From positions 557,383-621,382 of the forward strand of contig JXTC01000021.1 of assembly GCA_002914845.1 (NCBI GenBank): a stretch of 64,000 nt of DNA, written 5' to 3'. This DNA comes from Trema orientale. Taxonomy: Eukaryota; Streptophyta; Magnoliopsida; Rosales; Cannabaceae. The notes beneath the pieces are model-generated. The model did not search any database and was not told the origin of the DNA. It saw only the letters and a program-made list of their open reading frames with translations. Shown piece by piece: positions 1 through 12,600 of this stretch. A program made the translations under genes and the position numbers. Numbering within the stretch: the first letter of the stretch is position 1; each line of letters starts with the position of its first letter.

Positions 1-2
1 TT

Positions 3-605
3 GGAATGTTAGGGCGATATCAAAGTAACCCAGGTATGGACCACTGGAGAGCTGCAAAGAAAGTCATGAGGTATCTCTAAGGAACTAAATCTTACATGCT
101 TATATATAGACAGACGGACAACTTGGATGTGGTTGGCTATTCGGACGCAGACTTTGCTGGCTGTGTTGATTCTCGCAAATCAACATCTGGGTACATTTTT
201 ATTATGGCCGGTGGAGCTGTTTCATGGCGAAGTGTCAAATAGACTTTGATTGCCACTTCTACTATGGAAGCCGAGTTCGTCTCGTGTTTTGAGGCTACTA
301 CGCAAGGTGTATGGCTTAAAAGTTTCATTACTGGGCTTAGAGTTATGGATTCTATTTCTAGGCCATTAAGAATTTTCTGCGACAACTCAGCTGCCGTGTT
401 CTTAGCTAAGAATAATAAAAGTGAAAGTCGAAGTAAGCATATCGACACTAAGTACTTAGCTATTAGAGAACATGTTAAGGAAAAAAAAGTGGTCATTAAG
501 CATATTAGCACTGAGTTGATGATTGCTGATCCTTTGACTAAAGGCATGCCACCGTTTAAATTCAAGGATCATGTAGAGAGAATGGGACTAGTTTCCGCTT
601 TGTAA
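3..605 (+). pseudogene. Ty1/copia RNase H domain, 3' end of pol, decayed
   Basis: Frame 3 from the left edge reads as the C-terminal RNase H part of a copia polyprotein. Landmarks are YSDADFAG near 140-165, the TSTMEAEF block near 255-280, CDNSAAV near 378-398 and SKHIDTKYL near 433-460, ending at the stop at 603-605. Two in-frame stops interrupt it (TAA at 78-80, TAG at 240-242), so this copy cannot make a full protein. The rest of pol lies off the left edge. The family assignment is firm from these motifs; the lineage within copia is not determined. Confidence 0.88.
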
Positions 606-860
606 ATTGTATATATACATTCAGTTTATTAAAGAAACTTTTATGCATTCAGTTATTTTCTCATTTACGTGTGCACTTAACTTGAGAAAAATGCGATTTA
701 TTCTGGACCTAGAATAAACATAGCGTTTATTCATTAAGTTTTGTTACCACATTAAGAACTTGGGAAACAAAATGCATTGTAATACATAGATGTTAATATT
801 CGCATTTATGGGGACCTTTCACTATGATTCATGTATTTTGAGATTTTGAGTTAACGTTTG

Positions 861-1140
861 CACCAAGTGGGAGAATGTAACGTTTTAACGTTACTATGGG
901 TGGTACAAATGTAAACAAACGGAAATGGCCATTGATGGCCATTGAAGCACGGTGGTAACCGGTGGAAACCGGTTTCGGTTTCGAAACTGTCATAAAGAGG
1001 TTTTGATGAAAAAACCTCTATAAATTGAACTTGGGTCCTCTCACTGCTTGTTGTGACAATCATACACCATCTATTACAGTAAGAAAGTATGAGAAACCGT
1101 GTGACAAGCTTCCGTGACATTTTCCTCTATTTTTGCAATA
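861..1140 (+). mobile_element. Copia polypurine tract and start of 3' LTR
   Basis: Downstream of the RNase H stop there is a purine run (AAGTGGGAGAA, about 865-875), typical of a plus-strand primer, followed at 876 by TGTAACG, a proper LTR 5' terminus. A TATA-like CTATAAATTG lies near 1018-1027, as expected of an LTR promoter. The right boundary cannot be fixed because the partner LTR is outside the window; the end given here is only the last stretch that still looks LTR-like. Confidence 0.55.
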
Positions 1141-2411
1141 GCTGGAGGTATGTCTTTCAGGCAATTTTATGTTTCAATAGTATTCAAAACGTGTTTATAT
1201 CATTGTTTAAGCTTTCATATTCCCCCTATTAATAGAGTCGGATGTATTCAATATGATAAACCAAGTGAATAATCTGATAGTAGTCCTGACTGATATTGGT
1301 TATCGTCAAAGATATCCAAAACCTCCTTTGTTCTATTCCTAGTAGTATTGTTACTTTTGTTCCCAGATCATGTAATTGTGTGGCCCATCACTTGGCCTAG
1401 TTTGCCATAGCCAATGTTGGCATGTTTACTTGGCAAGATGAGACCCCTCAATGGCTCTTGAGTTCTATTGAGGCTGACCTTTTTTGACCAGTTTTTTAAT
1501 GAAGTTTTCTCCCCTATATCGAAATTTTCTCAAAAAAAAAAAAAAAAAAAGTCAAACCCAGCTCCATACTCATCGATCACTTGTGTGACCTTTTTTATTT
1601 TGTCACAACACATAAATCCGTCAACAACAGGGGGTTCAAGCATCAGCAACACTGGATTTCATTTCTAGAGTTTCTAAACAAAAGTTTTTCCATCGTTTCA
1701 AGCAAAGTAATTCCAAAAAAAGAAAAAATGAAGAGAGAGATCAACATTGACTGGGGGCCATTTCCAGGAGAAATGCTGATCGTGGCCCACTTTTTCTTGC
1801 GCACCTGAACCTAGTGGGCAAACGATTATGGCAAAATCTTCACCTTTGGCAATATGTGGTATGTTTTTAAAGTGAAAAATTAAGTCTAAAGCATATATAA
1901 GTAGGCTTGAATGATCATTCTAGGAGCTTGAAAAATGAGTAGTTATATTCAAGATACGAACTTGTGAAGCAAAAGCATGGTACTTTTTAACTTTAATGCC
2001 ATATTGCACTTAGTCATTCCTATGTGCTCAAATGAGTCATTCATCAATTATAGTAATAAAAAGGGGAATAAAATCAGGAGATAAATAATCATTTCACTAA
2101 CACTTCACTTTAAAAATTGGGACAGACACAAAGTCATGGAGTTACAGACTTACATTAACACCTAAAATATTCCTCAACTGCAAAATGTTGGTCCTCGGAT
2201 AAGGATTCTTCATCAAAAGATTTTGCTTTTTACATAGAAAAAGATTGCAGAAGATGGGAATTTATATCTTCGAGAATCAAAATCTTTTTGACCCTTTAAA
2301 CCTGTTGATGACACCAAAAGAACTCACCCCTCTCTTTCAAAAGAAAAAAAAAAAAGAACTCACCCCTCAGGCACCACAAAGAACAAAGACATTTGCTTAT
2401 AATTTATTTCT
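1141..2411. other. Intergenic DNA, no gene seen
   Basis: No ORF with domain-like sequence and no splice-consistent exon. It holds an A-run at about 1532-1550 and short AT-rich stretches. The first few hundred bases may still belong to the copia LTR. Confidence 0.5.
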
Positions 2412-2613
2412 GAACTAAATGAATAATGCTATAGGGCACCAGTGGTGCCCAACACCACAATGATGTGTCAGCCTGTCACTGGCAAATCATAATTATAATT
2501 TAAGTGGGGCCCATGTGGGACCCAGTTTATTAATTAAATCATCCAGTGACAAACAGACATATCACTGTGGTGCTAGACACCACTGGTGCCCCATAGCATT
2601 GCTCGAACTAAAT
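2412..2613. mobile_element. MULE-type MITE copy 1 with 9-bp target duplication
   Basis: A 184-bp element (2421-2604) has inverted ends (GAATAATGCTATAGGGCACC against the reverse complement GAGCAATGCTATGGGGCACC). The inverted similarity continues for roughly 45-60 bp. It is flanked by the perfect 9-bp direct repeat GAACTAAAT at 2412-2420 and 2605-2613. A 9-bp duplication is characteristic of Mutator-like transposition. It has no coding capacity. Two related copies are at 41486-41669 and 43530-43686. Confidence 0.88.
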
Positions 2614-2811
2614 TTGTCATCTGCCACAAAAACCAGCATATATAAGGGAAATTGGAGAAACTGGACTATTTAGAAATTGACTTCAAATAAATGACTAATT
2701 TTTAAAAAAATATTTGCTATATAGACCTCTTAATGTAAACTTGGAGTCTGTAGTTTCCATTGATAATATACCATTTAGATAAACGATCCTTGTTATTTGG
2801 TGACATAATGA

Positions 2812-2815
<4 letters not shown>

Positions 2816-2846
<31 letters not shown>
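2816..2846. repeat. (GA)n microsatellite
   Basis: Uninterrupted GA dinucleotide repeat of about 15 units. Confidence 0.95.
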
Positions 2847-2849
<3 letters not shown>

Positions 2850-4656
2850 AGGAAGGACTATTCACTGCATCATCATACATCACAGAATCAAATGTCCTTG
2901 GCAAGGACATGAATTATGAGGGTCTACAGAAAATTCATTAATTCTCTATCTGACCTCTCAGAAGTCAGAGCTTTGAAAATCCATAAGAGGCTAATTTACC
3001 ACTTCAGAGACAATGCATGTCGTTTTCTCCATATTCAGTGTTGTAATAGAGCTCTAAGTTATATATATATCCTTCTTTTTGGAAAAAAAAAAAAGGAAAA
3101 AATCTTTTATCATCTTCTTAGAAATATTGCTATACCCTTCAGAAACTGTTTTTGTCACAGAACCGGGCTTTCGTCTTATCTGAGATCGGATATTTTCTTA
3201 TTAAAAAAAAATGGAGAAGAAATGTCGTACATATATAGATAACGTATGAAGATAAAGTCTCCCGATTCATGTTTTGATTGTCGTTTATGAAAATGAATTT
3301 TGGCATGGTGGTTTTGGCGGTTGTATGGGGTATAATACTACAACATGTATGATATTTATGATACTTTGGTGATATCAACGAGAGTGGTTGGGCTTGTCCA
3401 GAATACGGATCGGCCAATGGCTTATGATATTTGTTGGGAAAGGAAATGCAGAGTTTCCCCCAAAATATAGATAGAACCTTTTCAAAATGGCTTCCTAGCT
3501 ACCAAAATTTATGGCAAGTGATGGCCTGGATCATGGCAGATCAGTGGTCCTGGTCCACAATTTATGGTTGGTTGAGAATATCCCAACCTCTACCCTTTTC
3601 AAGTGCTCCAATGAAGCCTTCTTCTGCGCTGTACACACAGCCACTTAAAGATCACAAACGAGGAAACACACATATTTTAGGCTTTAACAAAGTTTCAGAA
3701 ACCTTATCAAATGATATATCATATATTTTATGTACTTATAGTTGTATACACAGGTATATATGTCTAGCTTTCGAATATGACTTGGTATCTTATGAAGTAG
3801 ACTCTTTTTTCTTTGATGTAAAAAAATTGAAGGGTGACATAAATTTTCACTGCTGTAAATGTTTAAAAGGGTAAAAAAAAAAATAAAAAAATTATTAGGC
3901 TACAAAAAGGGTTAATGGATGCGGTAATAAACTTTTGAGAAATGCTAGCAACGGACTTGTTGGATCACAACAGTTGATTATGGCATTTACGCTAATTGTT
4001 TGCACTAGTACCACAGACACAAGACTAGTAAAGACTACTTCATGGTATCTTCAAAACAATGTGTTTTATTTTCTACAAGATTCAGCCGAAAGCTTCTTCT
4101 AGCTGGCCTGCTTTTTACGTGTAGAGTAAATGTGCAACAAACAATATCTTCTTCTAGTGATGATTTGAGCTTTGAAAAGTACACTAATAGTTGGTAATGA
4201 GCACGTCTATATGTCTCAACGTCTTTTAAACCGTTAGAAGTTTTGCTCAGAGTAAATGATTGTATAATAGCTTTGGTTACTCTAAGATTTGCCTCTCTCC
4301 TCACCAAAAAGAGAAAAGTCAGATAGAGAAAGAAATAAGGAGAAGAATAATAAGAAGATTATGAGGAATTAGGTCGTAATGTTACCTTTTTCTAAATATA
4401 AAAACGTTACATATTGAAAACCTATTCGTGGCCTGCTCACAGTCCACATCTATGCTTAAATAAACCACGATCTAATTGGTCTATGTTCCTCCTTTTCACC
4501 GAAAAAGAAAAAAGAAATAAACGAAGTAATAAGTGAATCATGAAAGGTTTGAGCTTTTTTTTCTTTGGTTATAACTGTGATTTTTAAAGTTGCTATGATA
4601 CTTCATTATTCCTGTAGCATTTTTACGATAACTGCCACTCATCTCGACCGACAAAG

Positions 4657-4692
<36 letters not shown>
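4657..4692. repeat. (ATT)n microsatellite
   Basis: About 12 perfect ATT units. A similar ATT array lies in AOR intron 1. Confidence 0.95.
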
Positions 4693-6687
4693 TTGTTTTC
4701 TTTTTTTATTTTTGGGGATATTGGGCTTGAAATCCACACACGATACAGAGGACATTGATAAAGGACAGTTACTTAATGAGTTTTAAATACATAATAGGAC
4801 ATGGATGGTTGAAATTAATAGTATGCATTCAGCATTCACATCTAATATTGCAGCAAAAGCCGTCCTAGAAGAGGACACTGTACTCCTTCAAAGGCCAAAA
4901 AACCTACAGCTGTAGACACAGGAGAGTCGCAGTGAGTTGTACACAAAGCGGTCCACAATGGAAAAATCATATAGCTTTGCACACAATAAATTCCGCAGCT
5001 CGATCTTTCATGAATTAAGTGTTGTTCTTATTAATTTCAGAGAAATCTTTCCACTTCAAAGTAAAACTTTATTAATACCCTCTAAATTTAACGGTCTGCG
5101 TATTATTGTTAGCTCTAATATTAAGCTAATTTCATCACTTGAGACAATATTTTATTATATGTAATATGTATACATATATATTATACATATATATATGCAC
5201 CCTTTGAATTATTTGTATGCTAACGTTAAAACTTTTTTAGTTATTGAGCATTTGAGCTGTTCTCACCAAACATGAAGAAAAAAAATTGTGTCGAGGATCT
5301 TTTGACAATGATGTCACCCAATGAATAATCTACATTATGATTTGACGATCGCTTCGTTACACATGACCAATTTTCTTAGGTCTAAATCTAATTATGGTTT
5401 TTTTGTCTCTTATATTATATTCCATGACTAGTAATGTTGCTTCTCTAATTGAATTTTGAACCTCATTTATAACGTAGCCGTTATACTTTCGTTTTCCTTG
5501 TCATTTATTTACATCGCACCAAACCATGTTCTAAATCTCTAATTACAATTCTATCTTCTCATCATGTGGGTCAGAATATGGTGATAGAAGGGGCTTCAGC
5601 TTAAAATAATTCAGTAATAAGCAGTGGCAGATTAAAATATCGCATAAATTGATCAACTTGCTTTTTATCAAATAGATCATGCCTTAATTCATATTTTATA
5701 TTCAACATTACTGGATTAAAGGGACACAGCATAAAACAAATTTGGAATGAGCCCTTAACCAAAAAGTTTTTGAAAGAGAAACACTGAATAATGCATACTT
5801 TATACCTATGAGTTATAACAACTATAGTCAAACTATAACTAGTTTTGCCTATGAAGCCTCTCAAGATGAAGCCTTCCCAAGCTAGTACCACCACTTTTTG
5901 GGCCCAAATTTACTCTTGTTTCAAGCTTTATTGGTTACTGCCTCCTCCTTGACTTTACTTCTAGATGAATATTTAGTTTAGAAGGGAGCCTAGCCTTTTG
6001 CTTTGGTGTATTCTAAAGCCAACAAAATCGGCTAATGTCAAAGGATTTTCCCACTGAACAAAATAGAAGCCTTGCCATAAAGCAATATGGATTTTTCAAT
6101 TAAACAAAATAGGAGCAAAGCCACAGCAACAGTTGTCTTATGGTCTTTTCCAATCCCACGCATTTTAGGGGATGACCCTTTGGACCACCTCATCGTCCTC
6201 ATATTTTAGCCACTTTTTTATTTATTTTTTTGTGGGTGGAAAATGTGTTAGTTCTTTTTTTTTTTTTAAATCCAGACTTTCCTCTATTGATAATTTACGC
6301 AAATCCCATTTCATTTAATGAGTAAGCCAGCAATCATTAATTAATTAAAAATGTATCTGATCTTCATATTAGTAGCCTCAAAATAATACCTTAGCTGAAA
6401 TCATTCTTGGCCCTCCTATTATTGAGGAAGACATATGAAGACATTTGCCAAATATCATATCACATATCATAAGCATATTCCAAATGTGAAAAAAAAAAAG
6501 GAAAAAAAAACCGTAAGTTAATAAATTTCTTATCAATCAAAACCAAAAAGGCTCATTACTTAAATATGACTAAAATTTCAACCAACTTGAAGTCGAGCCA
6601 GAGGCTAAGCTTTCTTAAGCCATTCGGTTCGAACCCAAATCAGAAAATAGAGCTAAAAAAAAAGGTGAGGCTTAGTATTAGGCTCTC

Positions 6688-8714
6688 TCAATCGGCAACT
6701 GTCCAGGTCATATCATTCTCGAAAATCCAGTGGCACACCTCGATCCGACCCGGACTGGAACCCAAAGCGAGGAAAGCTCCATGGGTGGGGCTCCACGATG
6801 ACGTGTCCAGGTGACAGATGGCAACACCGTGGTTGATCTTGGCCTTCGAAGTCGGGTCCAAAATATCCGCTTCGTAAACCCGGACCTTGGGGACGGAGTG
6901 GCAGTAATACAGTAAGTAAGGGAACAGGCTCTGGTGACAAGAGACTGACTGCGTGACTTTCCCACCGTTGATCCCTTTGACCGATCCGATCAGGACGTTC
7001 TTCTTTGACCCGCTGACGTTCTCGGTCGTCCTAACGACGACGTTTCGACCCAGAACCGACGTGGCGAAGTCGATCATGTCCTCCACCGATCCAACGCACC
7101 GTTTCGTCTCGCCCTTGCTGGGTGCCCTCTCGCACTCCGCCAGCGTGTCCGCCATGATTCGCTCCATCGAGGAATTGTCGGCCGCGTTGAACGTCTTCTT
7201 CAGCTCGCCCAGTTTCGAGGTCGAAAACGGTAATTTCGAGGTGATGGCCCGGGGCAAAAACGACCTTTTGGGCATTTTATCCTTAATGTCCGGCATTGGC
7301 ATCACGACACCTTCCTTCAAATTCGACTCGCGGAAGAATTTGCCCGGCTCGACCCACTTTTTTACCAAACTGCCACTGACCGCCATTGCCGTCGCAGCCT
7401 TCCCGGGGCCCGAGCTCACCTTCGTGTAAGAACCGAACGTGACACCCTCTTTCGCGTACTCCTTGAAGGTGTTGTTCACTCCGTAGATCTTGAACCCGAC
7501 GGTCTGACCCGTGGCTCCCTTTCCGTACCCGGTGAACTTGTCCGTACCTTCGTTGAAGGACTTTCCGTAATTGGTGAAGCTGATCTCCTCGGCATTCGAC
7601 CCTTTGGCGTAGGACTCGAACGAGTCGTCGCCCACGTTGGCCTGGTCTCTGTAGCTCGAGAACTTCTCCACCGCCGCGTTTCCGCCATCGCCGTAGTTTC
7701 GGAAGGTGTTCTGGGGAACGTTAGTATCCTTCCCGTAGCTAGTGAAAGTGTCCTGACCGCCATTGGAGGTCTGGGCGTAGGTGGAGAATCTGGACCCAAT
7801 CACATTCGAGCTCGTGCCGTAACCCGTGAACTGGTTCTGAGCCCCATTCCCGTTCTTGGCGTAGCTGGCGAAGGACTGGTCCCCGGCGTTGGCGTTCTCG
7901 CTGTACCCTTTGAAAGTCTGGTCACGGCCGTTGGTGTCGTCGGAATAGGAGGTGAACCGGAGGGTCGGGACATTGACGGAGTCGGCGTACTTGGTGAAAT
8001 CGCCGGTTCCTCCCGTGGTGTGGGTCCCGTACGTGTTGAAGCTCTGGTCCACCACATTACCGTCCGAGGCGTAGTTGTTGAACTTGTCGTCGTGACCGGT
8101 CGAGTCGCGGCTGTAGCGGCGGAACGAGTCGACGGGGATGTTCTCCCCGGGCGAGTAGTTCCGGAACTGGTCGGACCCGCCGGTCCGATCCGTGCCGTAG
8201 TTTGTGAAGTTCTTGTCGTTGTAGCCGGCGAAGCTGGAGTCCTTGTCGTGACTCTCGAGGCTGGGGGCCAAATCGGCGAAGCAGAGGAGGTGGGCGGAGG
8301 AGCAGAACTCCGGGAGCCGCGTGGCGAGGGAGTTCTGCGCGGCGAGCTTGGCGAACACGGCCGAGTCCGTCGCGGTGAGAGGGGAAGCCTTCGAGAGCAG
8401 AAACGACGGCTTCGCCAAGTCGTTTCGGATCTCTCTGTTCCAGTAACGAATCAAATAGGCCTTCGGCGAAAATGGGTTTTCTTCCCCGGCGACGGCGACA
8501 ACGACCTGCATTTGGGCAAAACAATCGACAATGGCAAATGGGTCAAAGTCAGATGCATAAGAAAGGAAAGAAAGACTGAGAATTTGAGATTACGAATTTG
8601 AAAGCTGTGAAACGAATTTTCATGGCTTACATTGAGATAGAAGAAGAATAAGAAGAAAAAGAAGATAATGAGAAGAGTCACAAGGCTAGTCTCCTTGCGC
8701 TGCAAATTTTCCAT
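6688..8714 (-). CDS. Polygalacturonase-1 non-catalytic beta-subunit-like BURP protein
   Basis: Secreted cell-wall protein of the PG1beta family, thought to bind and modulate polygalacturonase in pectin metabolism. Two exons: 8714-8631 (28 codons) and 8505-6688, with the intron from GTAAGC to ATGCAG and phase 0, giving 633 residues, normal for the family. Exon 1 encodes a basic start followed by an extremely hydrophobic signal peptide (residues about 10-27). The long exon-2 ORF can be opened at an ATG (8511), but that ATG lies inside the splice acceptor, so it is not the true start. Residues about 105-400 carry 21 FxxY motifs spaced about 14 residues apart. The last about 215 residues form the BURP domain with the diagnostic CH-x10-CH-x27-CH-x25-CH spacing, ending in VCHWIF. 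Exon 2 is much more GC-rich than its surroundings. Identity is firm; the exact paralogue (PGL3/JP630-like) is inferred. Confidence 0.93.
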
Positions 8715-8797
8715 TTTTATGTGATTTATTTTTATAAATTTTTCTTTTTTAATTTCCCAAGTGAGAATGTTGATGCATTTGTTGGGTTGTAAGAAGG

Positions 8798-8807
8798 CTT
8801 TTATATT
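8798..8807 (-). promoter_or_regulatory. TATA box of the BURP gene
   Basis: On the minus strand AATATAAAAG lies about 85-90 bases upstream of the ATG at 8714. This places a start site about 55 bases before the ATG. Confidence 0.6.
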
Positions 8808-9283
8808 GGAGTGAGAGTTAGGGGACTCGGAAAGAGTGAGCGAGAGAGTTTGTGTGCGTGCGATTTCAAATGGGTTGTTTGGGGCTTTGGGGCCTTTTAT
8901 TTTATTTTTATTTTATTTTATTTTAGTTTAGTTTTTTTTGGGTTGATCCAACTGTTAGGCTGCAAAGTACATGCAATTAAAAGGAATAAATATTAATTGG
9001 TGGGGGCTCTAATAAAGATATCCTCATGAAAAATGCTGCAAGTTAACCCAACATTACTTCAAAAAAAAAAAAATAATAATAACCCAACGTTGTTGAAAGA
9101 TTTTGTGTAAAGAACATAACAATAACAATAGTGGTAATTTGGTATTCATGAGAAACAACAACGCGTTCACGAACCCAAAAATATGGGTGGTTGTAAAGAT
9201 TACATGAAGCAAAAGGAAGGAACAAAAAAAGTGAAGAAATGAATGCGAAAAATCTTCGTAGTTATATGCTTACATTTAGTAAT
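8808..9283. other. Intergenic promoter-side DNA
   Basis: Upstream region of the BURP gene. No further gene seen; a T-rich stretch lies at 8899-8940. Confidence 0.5.
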
Positions 9284-9656
9284 ATGGAAAAAGGGATAAC
9301 TGCAAAAAAATATCCTCATATTTGGGTGTTCTGCAATTTAAACCCTGAAGTTTAGAATCTGCAAAATAATACTCTGAGATTAAGAATTTCTGAAAATTAA
9401 TACCCTGCACAGATATTTTGACCAATTTTAGAAACGAAAAAATAATAATATGCTCAATTAAAACTAGACTAATCCATATTATTCATCTTAATTTTGAGGA
9501 TATTATTGTATTTTATCAGTTAAAAATCAACACATGGTATTAATTTTCAGAAATTCGTAATCTCAGGGTATTATTTTGCGGAACTCAAACTTCAGGATTT
9601 AAATTGCAGAATATCTAAACATGAGGGTATTTTTTTGCAATTATCCCATAGAAAAA
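9284..9656. mobile_element. Long-TIR foldback element, 9-bp target duplication
   Basis: Element 9293-9647 (355 bp) begins GGGATAACTGCAAAAAA and ends with its inverted counterpart TTTTTTTGCAATTATCCC. The inverted arms match over about 120-130 bases each, leaving a loop of about 100 bases. The flanks ATGGAAAAA (9284-9292) and ATAGAAAAA (9648-9656) agree at 8 of 9 positions, pointing to a MULE-like non-autonomous element. A longer, more diverged relative lies at about 46318-47020. Confidence 0.8.
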
Positions 9657-12600
9657 AAAAAACATTACGTTCTAAAATTTGAAAATTTAAATAACATTCA
9701 CATATGTATATACTTGTGTGTGTTTGTGATGGATTATAACATATTTTTTACGTATGTATAATATCTCCTTAAGTCTAATAAAAGAGGCATTTGATTACTA
9801 AGTTATTAATAAAATTGACTATCAACAATTTAGTAGCTTATAGTTCACACATTCCTTTACTTACAAGTTCTAATTAGTCCTTACCACCCCTCCCCCCCTT
9901 TTTAACCACAATATTAAAAAATAATAAAAGTGTGGAGGTTACATTTAAATTTGAAAGTGCAAATTACCTCGGCTAGTGCCTAATGCTAGTTAAAAAAAAA
10001 AAAGAAAAATACCACAAATATTTTTTCGGCATTTTTTTTCCTTTTTTAATATAAAGATATAAACACTTTCAAGCGAAAAAAAAAAAAAAAAACACGATCA
10101 ACTTACTTTCCTTTAGTCCGAATTACCAAGCGTGAATTGTACAATCAATAAAAACCCCTAGAAGGTACACGAACCGTGGGAGGTCCTATGGCAATCACAT
10201 CAGGCAACTGCGTTCCCAACTTAATTGTATTAGTACACTAAACTTCACGAAATTAAAAGGAACATGACCTGTATTAAGTGCAAGTAACTTCCAGCTGTAA
10301 TNTTTTTTTTAAAATAAAAGTAAACCCCATCCCATCCTCCCACACCAAATGAAGAAAGGCCACGTCATTAGTCAGGAAAACCTTGATTGTTTGGTTAATG
10401 CCAAAGGCTGCAAAGTGAGCTCTGACTCCTTTGTAAAAAAAGGGTTTGGAAAATAGGAAGGATATCAACAAAAGGGTTGGTACACTTTATTTCTACTCAA
10501 AGGAGTGGTATCTCTTATTAATGCCGTGTTTTGGCACGCGTGGCACATCGTGATTGGTCATGGGTCACTCTTAGTATGCAATTTCATTGTATCTCTAACG
10601 CGTTTAGCCGCTATTGTTTTTGTTGTGTAATTTAGAATCTTTTCGTGATCTCTATCTCTCCCTTTCCAACATGCATTATTAGAATGATTAAACACGAGCT
10701 GCACTATCATGGACAGTGACAAAGCTCGTGAAAATGGCAAATTTCGTAATTGCAAATGGGACACGAAGGTTATTTTAGGAATTAATGGTGATCACATCTG
10801 GGATTATAATGGATTATGAACAGAACAGGGGTCGGTTCTATATAGTTTCTATTACTTGAAAATGATGCGTGTTAATTTGTTTCAAATTGTTTTTGTCATG
10901 TTTGGTAAAAGTAGATTAGAAGCCTGTTGTCTCTTGAAGATTCACTCAAGTTAATTCTTTGTCTTTTACTTTTCTCGTTCCCTAGTAAAATCTACATTAG
11001 GCATACCAAACTTCCTTCAAAATTATACATTCTTAACGTATATGTAAATACACACACGTATACGAGTATTTCAAGTCATAATTGGTCAAGAAGGACTTGA
11101 AAGGAGGAAAGAAATGAGGCAAAAGCACTTATTCTCCATATGCTTGATAGTTATTGAAATGAAGCAAAGAAACCACTAGATGTGACCAAATGGGCCAAAA
11201 GAAAGAGATGATGCTATTTGCCACTTTAACATGTTTTCTTTCGACCCTTTGGAAGGTGAACTTTTTACTTTATGTTATTTTTTTGTTTTTCAATATAAAA
11301 TTATGACAAACGAGAGAGGATGAGAATAGCCACATGTAATGTTACACAACATGACAGCATTGCCTTTGTGGCATATAATGCCCTGCTGTAACTTCTAAAC
11401 TTGTCCAAATAGTTCGCCATGTCAGTTTTTGCTTTGCCTTTCTCTACAGACTAAATAATTTCCAACACCAAAGGTTTTTCCCATCTCTGTTACTGACCCT
11501 AGTAGCTTCATGTGATATGGTTTCTGCATTGTAAGTGTATATATGTTACAGTACTTATTTATTTGTCCTTAATGGAAAGACAGATAAATAAATACTACCA
11601 ACACGTAAAACGAAAGAAAAATGTCAATAATTTTTTTTTTTTTTTTGGGAAAGACAATGGTGAGTAATGGACTAGAGGCATGTGGTGGGGGAAGAAAGGA
11701 AAAAAGTCTGAGAAACAATACAATTGTGTCAATTTGGTGAGTATTAATGTGATACATTTGCTTGAACGTGATATGTATGGCTTCTTTACAGGATGATTGG
11801 TCATCAATCCCTCTCAAAACTTAGACAGATTTCTTGCTCTCTTTTCTCATTTTATGGCCACAGGTTCAGAAACTTTGCCTTCTACTGACTTTAGCAGTGA
11901 ATATCTGAACTGCTTATAATCTTTTAACATTGTAGTATGCTTTTTCTCCCATAATTTCTCTGAGTTCCTCTTGTGAAAAAACTTTTGTTCACTTTTAGAA
12001 TCTAAATTCGCTCGGATTCAAACTTGGAAGAAAGAGAAGATGAGTACATGTAAATCTGACCACATGAGAGAGACCATAAAAACTTCAATATACAACTTAG
12101 TGACATAAAAAGGAGACTACACATAAGTAGATTTATGTATTTATATATATATATTAATATAGGTGGTCATAATCAGCTTACAATTCCATACACTTTTTCT
12201 CTTTTCTCCTTTCCTTTTTCCCATCTGGTTTAGAAGCTTGGAAATACAAAGTGAATTTCCTCATCGGTGTTAGTATATTTTTCCTGTTTCAATATCACCA
12301 AAAAGTATGATTGTGATCTATGTCATGAAACTATGCGAAACCCCAATTGCATAGTTTAATTTTAGGCCAATCAATAATGGTTTTCTACATAACCCAGATT
12401 ACATCTTTTCTTATTTAGCCAATCAATTAGCTTTTGAAGAACATGGTATTCAAAACAAGGCCATTAAATGAGGCAGGTACACATCTGTCGGGGCATGATC
12501 ATGATCATGATCGAGTAGACTCAGGCTAAAGCTGGCAAGAAAATGAAACTTTCCTAAACCTACCTAGACTTGCTATGATATTGCTTTCAAAGTGTTTTAC

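Larger units (their letters stand above)
2614..6687. other. Intergenic DNA between MITE copy 1 and the PG1beta-like gene
   Basis: No supported gene. Small ORFs here show no family motifs. It contains a GA microsatellite (2816-2846), an ATT microsatellite (4657-4692), a TA-rich palindromic stretch near 5160-5195 and several A/T runs. The 3'UTR of the minus-strand BURP gene must lie in the last few hundred bases. Confidence 0.5.

Noticed and set aside
7476..8057. Further minus-strand ORFs rich in Pro/Thr/Arg
   Set aside because: They are alternate frames of the FxxY repeat region, with no independent start context or homology.
8020..8601. 193-codon plus-strand ORF
   Set aside because: It lies antisense to the GC-rich exon 2 of the BURP gene, reads as low-complexity Val/Glu/Gly sequence, and is explained by codon bias on the other strand.
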